Assembly: GCA_012837465.1 (NCBI GenBank)
Contig: DURG01000174.1
Span: 1-25,598 of the forward strand
Length of the DNA stretch: 25,598 bases
From: Propionibacterium sp.
Lineage (GTDB): Bacteria > Actinomycetota > Actinomycetes > Propionibacteriales > Propionibacteriaceae
Direction of reading: 5' to 3'
Numbering within the stretch: the stretch's first letter is position 1; every line of letters begins with the position of its first letter. Below the pieces are notes generated by a model. The model was not told the DNA's origin, made no database searches, and saw only the letters and a program-made list of their open reading frames with translations. The position numbers and the translations under genes are program-made. This document shows, one piece after another, positions 22,516-25,598 of this stretch.

Positions 22516-23358
22516 GTGCCGAAGGATGTCGCTGAACTCATCGCCCTGTTCGATCTCGACGAGACAGGGCCCTCCAGTTTCCGCGGCCCCCACCCGCAGA
22601 CCTACCTGCAGCGCTTGTTCGGCGGGCAGGTGCTGGGCCAGACCCTCGTGGCGGCGGCACGCACCGTCGCGCCCGACCGCCAGATCCACTCACTCAACGC
22701 CTACTTCCTGCGCCCCGGCGCCAATGATGCGCCGCTGGAGTTCGACGTGGAGGTCGTCCGCGACGGCGGCACCTTCAGCAACCGCCGGGTCGTGACCCGG
22801 CAGGCCGGCCGTGAGATCTTCATGATGACCGCCTCGTTCCAGGAGGCGGAGGAGGGGTTGGACCACTCGGCGGACATGCCGGCCGACGTGGCGGTGCCCG
22901 AGGCCAGTCCGTCGTTGCGTGAGGTGTTCCAGCGGCGGTTCGGGGCGAGCTTCAGGCTCATCGCGGAATGGGACGCCCTCGACGTGCGCCTGGCCGCGCG
23001 GCCGGACCGCAACGAGGACGGCGGCTCCATGAAGGCCTGGGTCCGCACGCGTTCGGCCATGCCCGACGACCCGGTCCTGCACGCCGCGGTGCTCGCGTAC
23101 CTCAGCGACATGACCCTGCTGAGCGTGACCACCGTGCCGCACGAGGTGGAGTTCCTCTCGCCCTCCATGCAGGCGGCCTCGATCGACCACGTGATGTGGT
23201 TCCACCGGCCGGTGCGCGTGGACGAGTGGCTGCTCTACGACATGATCTCGCCGTCGGCCTCCCATGCCCGCGGCTTCGCGACCGGCCGGCTCTTCCAGGG
23301 TGGCCAGGCCGTGGCGAGTTGCGCCCAGGAGGGGCTCATCCGCGTCATCAAGAAGTGA
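22516..23358 (+). CDS. tesB: Acyl-CoA thioesterase II
   Basis: 280 residues, a double hot-dog thioesterase that hydrolyses acyl-CoA to free acid and CoA. The N-terminal half has the family segment FRGPHPQTYLQRLFGGQVLGQTLVAAARTV and IHSLNAYFLRPG. The C-terminal half has Asp198 (LSDMTLLS) and Gln271 (CAQEGLIR), spaced like the catalytic Asp204 and Gln278 of E. coli TesB. The length is typical. It stands alone, convergent with the sigma factor gene. The physiological substrate is unknown. Confidence 0.94.
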   Translation: MPKDVAELIALFDLDETGPSSFRGPHPQTYLQRLFGGQVLGQTLVAAARTVAPDRQIHSLNAYFLRPGANDAPLEFDVEVVRDGGTFSNRRVVTRQAGREIFMMTASFQEAEEGLDHSADMPADVAVPEASPSLREVFQRRFGASFRLIAEWDALDVRLAARPDRNEDGGSMKAWVRTRSAMPDDPVLHAAVLAYLSDMTLLSVTTVPHEVEFLSPSMQAASIDHVMWFHRPVRVDEWLLYDMISPSASHARGFATGRLFQGGQAVASCAQEGLIRVIKK

Positions 23359-23375
23359 CCGGGTCCCCGCAACAG

Positions 23376-23420
23376 AAAAAGGACACGGTCCGCACTTGGG
23401 GGGAAGTGCAGACCGTGCCC
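23376..23420 (-). terminator. Intrinsic terminator of the sigB-type gene
   Basis: Arms of 17 bases (23381-23397 and 23404-23420) enclose GGGGGG. On the minus strand all 17 pairs form, two of them as G-U, and five T's follow (plus strand AAAAA at 23376-23380). On the plus strand the same two positions are A-C mismatches and no T-run follows. The signal is therefore oriented to stop the minus-strand sigma factor transcript, although it may also slow the convergent tesB transcript. Confidence 0.9.
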
Positions 23421-23439
23421 GGTTCTGGGGGTGGTACCG

Positions 23440-24372
23440 CTAGGCGGCGACTCCCTGTGCCTCACGCATCGTGGCCAGGGCGGCGCGCTCGATCTGGCGC
23501 ACGCGCTCGGCGGTGATGCCCCAGTGCGTACCGATGTCGGCGAGCTTGGCCTGGCGGCCGTCGAGCAGGCCGTAGCGGCGGCGCACGACGTCCTGAGAGC
23601 GCTCGTCCAGGTCAGAGAGCATGCCCTCCAGGCGGGCACGCTCCTCGGCGTCCAGCACCATCTCGTCCGGGCCGGGGGACGTCTCGCGGGCGATCAGGTC
23701 ACCCAGTGCGGTGTCGCCGTCTGCTTCGACGGGGGCGTCGAGCGAGACGTGGTCGCGGGAGTAACGGATCAGGTCGACGATGCGGGACTCCTCGAGGCCC
23801 AACTCATCGGCGATCTCGTGGACCTCGGGCTCGCGGCCGAGCTCACGCTCCAGGTTGCGGCGCGTGGCCGAGACCTGGTTGACCTGCTCGGCGACGTGCA
23901 CGGGCAGGCGCACGATGCGGCTCTGCTGGGCGATGCCACGCGAGATCGCTTGGCGAACCCACCATGTTGCGTACGTGGAGAACTTGAAGCCCTTCGCGTA
24001 GTCGAACTTCTCGACGGCGCGGATGAGGCCGGTGTTGCCCTCCTGCACGAGGTCGAGCAGCGGCATCTGGGAGCGGCCGTAGCGGCGTGCCACCGAGACC
24101 ACCAAGCGCAGGTTCGCCTGGACGAAGCGCTGGACGGTGCGCTCGCCCTCGGCGGCCAGCGCAAGCAGTTCATCCTCCGTGGCGGAGACCTTCGTGGTGA
24201 CTTCGCCGTCGAGGATCTTCTGCGCGTACAAGCCGGCTTCGATGGCCCTGGCCAGTTCAACCTCTTCGAGGGCGGACAGCAGGGGCGTCTTGGCAATTGC
24301 ATCGAGGTAGAGGCCGACGGAATCCTTGCCTTCGATCCCTTCGGTGCTTCGCATGCGCGCAGTACGATTCAT
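23440..24372 (-). CDS. sigB: Group 2 RNA polymerase sigma factor, SigB type
   Basis: 310 residues, without the long N-terminus of SigA. Region 1.2 is DSVGLYLDAIAKTPLLSALEEVELARAIE. Region 2 contains LRLVVSVARRYGRSQMPLLDLVQEGNTGLIRAVEKFDYAKGFKFSTYATWWVRQAIS, region 3 IVRLPVHVAEQVNQV and region 4.2 ITAERVRQIERAALATMR. In actinobacteria such a paralogue near sigA is the stress/stationary-phase sigma factor SigB (HrdA/HrdD type in Streptomyces). The ATG at 24372 has GAAAGG some 11 bases upstream; Met7 is an alternative start. An ECF-type promoter lies just upstream. The gene is divergent from sigA. Confidence 0.93.
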   Translation of the reverse strand: MNRTARMRSTEGIEGKDSVGLYLDAIAKTPLLSALEEVELARAIEAGLYAQKILDGEVTTKVSATEDELLALAAEGERTVQRFVQANLRLVVSVARRYGRSQMPLLDLVQEGNTGLIRAVEKFDYAKGFKFSTYATWWVRQAISRGIAQQSRIVRLPVHVAEQVNQVSATRRNLERELGREPEVHEIADELGLEESRIVDLIRYSRDHVSLDAPVEADGDTALGDLIARETSPGPDEMVLDAEERARLEGMLSDLDERSQDVVRRRYGLLDGRQAKLADIGTHWGITAERVRQIERAALATMREAQGVAA

Positions 24373-24408
24373 GTTCTTGCAGACCTTTCGCCAGTCGTCA
24401 CCCGTTAC

Positions 24409-24434
24409 AACGAAGGTGTCGGCGCGGAAGTTCC
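24409..24434 (-). promoter_or_regulatory. ECF-type (SigE/SigH/SigR-like) promoter of sigB
   Basis: On the minus strand GGAAC (24434-24430) and GTT (24411-24409) are 18 bases apart; read with the preceding C, this is GGAAC-N17-CGTT. This matches the consensus of actinobacterial SigH/SigR and SigE promoters. The predicted start lies about 30 bases before the sigB ATG. Control of sigB by SigE and SigH is known in mycobacteria. GGAAC overlaps a GGAAGTTCC near-palindrome. Confidence 0.65.
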
Positions 24435-24491
24435 ATTCATTCGCTGAAAGTGAACGATTTCATCCCTAAGGATGAGCTGCGACCCCTTGGC

Positions 24492-24509
24492 GTCAGGGGC
24501 TTCCCTGAC
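24492..24509. promoter_or_regulatory. Inverted repeat between sigB and sigA, possible operator
   Basis: GTCAGGG (24492-24498) and CCCTGAC (24503-24509) flank GCTT. The repeat ends seven bases before the -35 of the sigA promoter. It could bind a dimeric regulator or fold as a small hairpin in a sigB-independent transcript. No matching regulator is recognised. Confidence 0.5.
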
Positions 24510-24516
24510 CGATCGT

Positions 24517-24545
24517 TTGAGTGGTGGGGAGGTGCGTGCAACAAT
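24517..24545 (+). promoter_or_regulatory. Promoter of sigA
   Basis: TTGAGT (24517-24522) and AACAAT (24540-24545) are 17 bases apart, each matching four of six consensus bases. The predicted start near 24552 gives a leader of about 70 bases. The next -35-like TTGACT (24562-24567) lacks a fitting -10. Confidence 0.55.
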
Positions 24546-24550
24546 GGACG

Positions 24551-24584
24551 GTGCGTCACCCTTGACTATGGCGGGGCGACGCAC
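24551..24584 (+). promoter_or_regulatory. 5'-end stem-loop in the sigA leader
   Basis: GTGCGTC (24551-24557) and GACGCAC (24578-24584) are perfect inverted repeats, extended inside by CCC and GGG. If transcription begins near 24552, the mRNA starts with this stem, a position that can protect RNA from decay. It is followed by GCGCAAAAAGC and lies 26 bases before the ribosome binding site GAGAGGA (24611-24617). Confidence 0.5.
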
Positions 24585-24622
24585 GCGCAAAAAGCAGATT
24601 GCAAGGCCTCGAGAGGACCACA

Positions 24623-25598
24623 GTGACCGAGAACGCTGAAGGCACCGGCAAGACCACCCGAACCCGCCGGACCACCGCGAGCGCCGCCGCTGAGGAGACG
24701 CCTGCGAAGCGCACCACTACGCGCAAGCCCGCCGCGAAGACGACGACGACTGCCGCCAAGGCCCCCGCAAAGAAGCCGGCCACCAAGACCAATGCCCCCA
24801 AGACCACTGCGGCGAAGACCGCTACCGCGAAGGCCGCCGCGGCCAAGACGACCGCAGCCAAGGCTCCCGCGAAGGCCGCCGCAGCGAAGAAGCCGGCCGC
24901 CAAGGCCCCCGCCCGCCGCCGCACGCCGGCCGCCAAGAAGGAACCAACCGTCGCCGAGGCGTCCACGGGCGAGGTCGAGGTGCAGTTCGAGCGCGACGGC
25001 GACGACGTCGTGCTCACCGTCGGCGGCAAGAAGCGAACCCTCGACGACGTCGACGAGAAGAGCTTCGATGTGGCCGAGGCCTCGAAGGAGGAGAAGGAAC
25101 TCGTCGAGGAGGAGCAGGGCTTCGCCCTCTCGGATTCCGACGATGCAGACGAGCCGGAACAGCAGGTCGTCTCGGCCGGCGCCACAGCAGACCCGGTCAA
25201 GGACTACCTCAAGCAGATCGGCAAGGTGGCCCTGCTGAACGCCGTCGAGGAGGTCGAACTGGCCAAGCGCATCGAGGCCGGTCTCTTCGCGGAGGAGCGC
25301 CTCACCGGTGAAGAGCCGCCCAAGAAGCGGGTCGACATCGACGACTTCGAGTGGATCGCCGAGGACGGCCGCCGCGCCAAGAACCACCTCCTCGAGGCCA
25401 ACCTGCGCCTCGTGGTATCCCTCGCCAAGCGCTACACCGGCCGTGGCATGTTGTTCCTGGACCTCATCCAGGAGGGCAACCTGGGCCTCATCCGCGCCGT
25501 CGAGAAGTTCGACTACACCAAGGGCTACAAGTTCTCCACCTACGCCACCTGGTGGATCCGCCAAGCGATTACGCGTGCGATGGCTGACCAGGCACGCA
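24623..25598 (+). CDS. sigA: Principal RNA polymerase sigma factor SigA/RpoD (HrdB), 5' part
   Basis: 325 codons are visible and the gene runs off the window. The GTG start has GAGAGGA five bases upstream. Residues about 8-112 are Lys/Ala/Thr-rich (AAKTTAAKAPAKAAAAKKP), the histone-H1-like head typical of actinobacterial SigA/HrdB. An acidic stretch follows, then region 1.2 (DPVKDYLKQIGKVALLNAVEEVELAKRIEAG), and region 2 with LLEANLRLVVSLAKRYTGRGMLFLDLIQEGN and KFDYTKGYKFSTYATWWIRQAITRAMADQAR at the cut. It is the housekeeping sigma factor and is divergent from sigB. Confidence 0.96.
   Translation, partial: MTENAEGTGKTTRTRRTTASAAAEETPAKRTTTRKPAAKTTTTAAKAPAKKPATKTNAPKTTAAKTATAKAAAAKTTAAKAPAKAAAAKKPAAKAPARRRTPAAKKEPTVAEASTGEVEVQFERDGDDVVLTVGGKKRTLDDVDEKSFDVAEASKEEKELVEEEQGFALSDSDDADEPEQQVVSAGATADPVKDYLKQIGKVALLNAVEEVELAKRIEAGLFAEERLTGEEPPKKRVDIDDFEWIAEDGRRAKNHLLEANLRLVVSLAKRYTGRGMLFLDLIQEGNLGLIRAVEKFDYTKGYKFSTYATWWIRQAITRAMADQAR

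Noticed and set aside
24562..24567. TTGACT as the -35 of the sigA promoter
   Set aside because: It is a good hexamer, but no -10-like sequence lies 16-19 bases downstream; the TTGAGT/AACAAT pair upstream has exact 17-base spacing.
24566..25564. 332-codon minus-strand frame antisense to sigA
   Set aside because: The plus strand clearly encodes the SigA head and regions 1.2-2; the minus frame is Gly/Leu low-complexity sequence.

Overview
The window comes from a high-GC actinobacterium. The GC-rich codon use, the frequent GTG starts, the SigA N-terminus rich in Lys and Ala, and an order of genes close to the Rv1691-Rv1711 block of Mycobacterium tuberculosis (recalled, not searched) all point there. 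A member of Propionibacteriaceae or a relative fits best, but that rank is a guess.

Layout. Bases 1-697 hold the end of a ribosomal RNA operon: the 3' part of 23S rRNA, 5S rRNA and a strong intrinsic terminator. Bases 764-4501 are a tightly overlapping set: a TPR protein with a long Arg/Asp/Gly-rich repeat head, a HAD-IIA phosphatase, a 70-residue unknown protein and the rRNA methyltransferase TlyA. Then come NAD kinase, RecN, a small membrane protein, CTP synthase, a Nudix hydrolase and the recombinase XerD (to 10754). Bases 10755-11228 are non-coding and carry a large nested palindrome and two ~80-base direct repeats between convergent genes. An Eis-family acetyltransferase lies on the minus strand (11229-12503). 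A second non-coding stretch (12504-12993) holds two hairpins with the same loop, a good sigma-70-type promoter and a string of stem-loops that could be a small RNA or a leader. Bases 12994-16411 are a chromosome-organisation operon: a ParA-like ATPase, a small probable ribbon-helix-helix protein, ScpA, ScpB and the pseudouridine synthase RluB. Bases 16474-22488 hold a YbjN/TY-Chap-like protein, a flavin/PNPOx-fold protein, a tandem universal stress protein and the DEAH helicase HrpA. TesB-type thioesterase follows. The window closes with two divergent sigma factors, a SigB-type gene (minus) and the principal SigA (plus, cut by the window end).

How it fits together. Most of the window is conserved housekeeping: ribosome maturation (rRNA, TlyA, RluB, HrpA), DNA repair and segregation (RecN, XerD, ParA-like, ScpAB), nucleotide and cofactor supply (NAD kinase, PyrG, Nudix) and global transcription control (SigA/SigB). 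I see no phage, CRISPR array, toxin-antitoxin pair, transposase or biosynthetic cluster. The most interesting signals are non-coding: the twin CTCATAC-loop hairpins and candidate RNA upstream of parA, the nested palindrome after xerD, an ECF-type promoter in front of sigB, and a repeated arrangement in which a -10 box sits 6-8 bases before the start codon, suggesting leaderless mRNAs.
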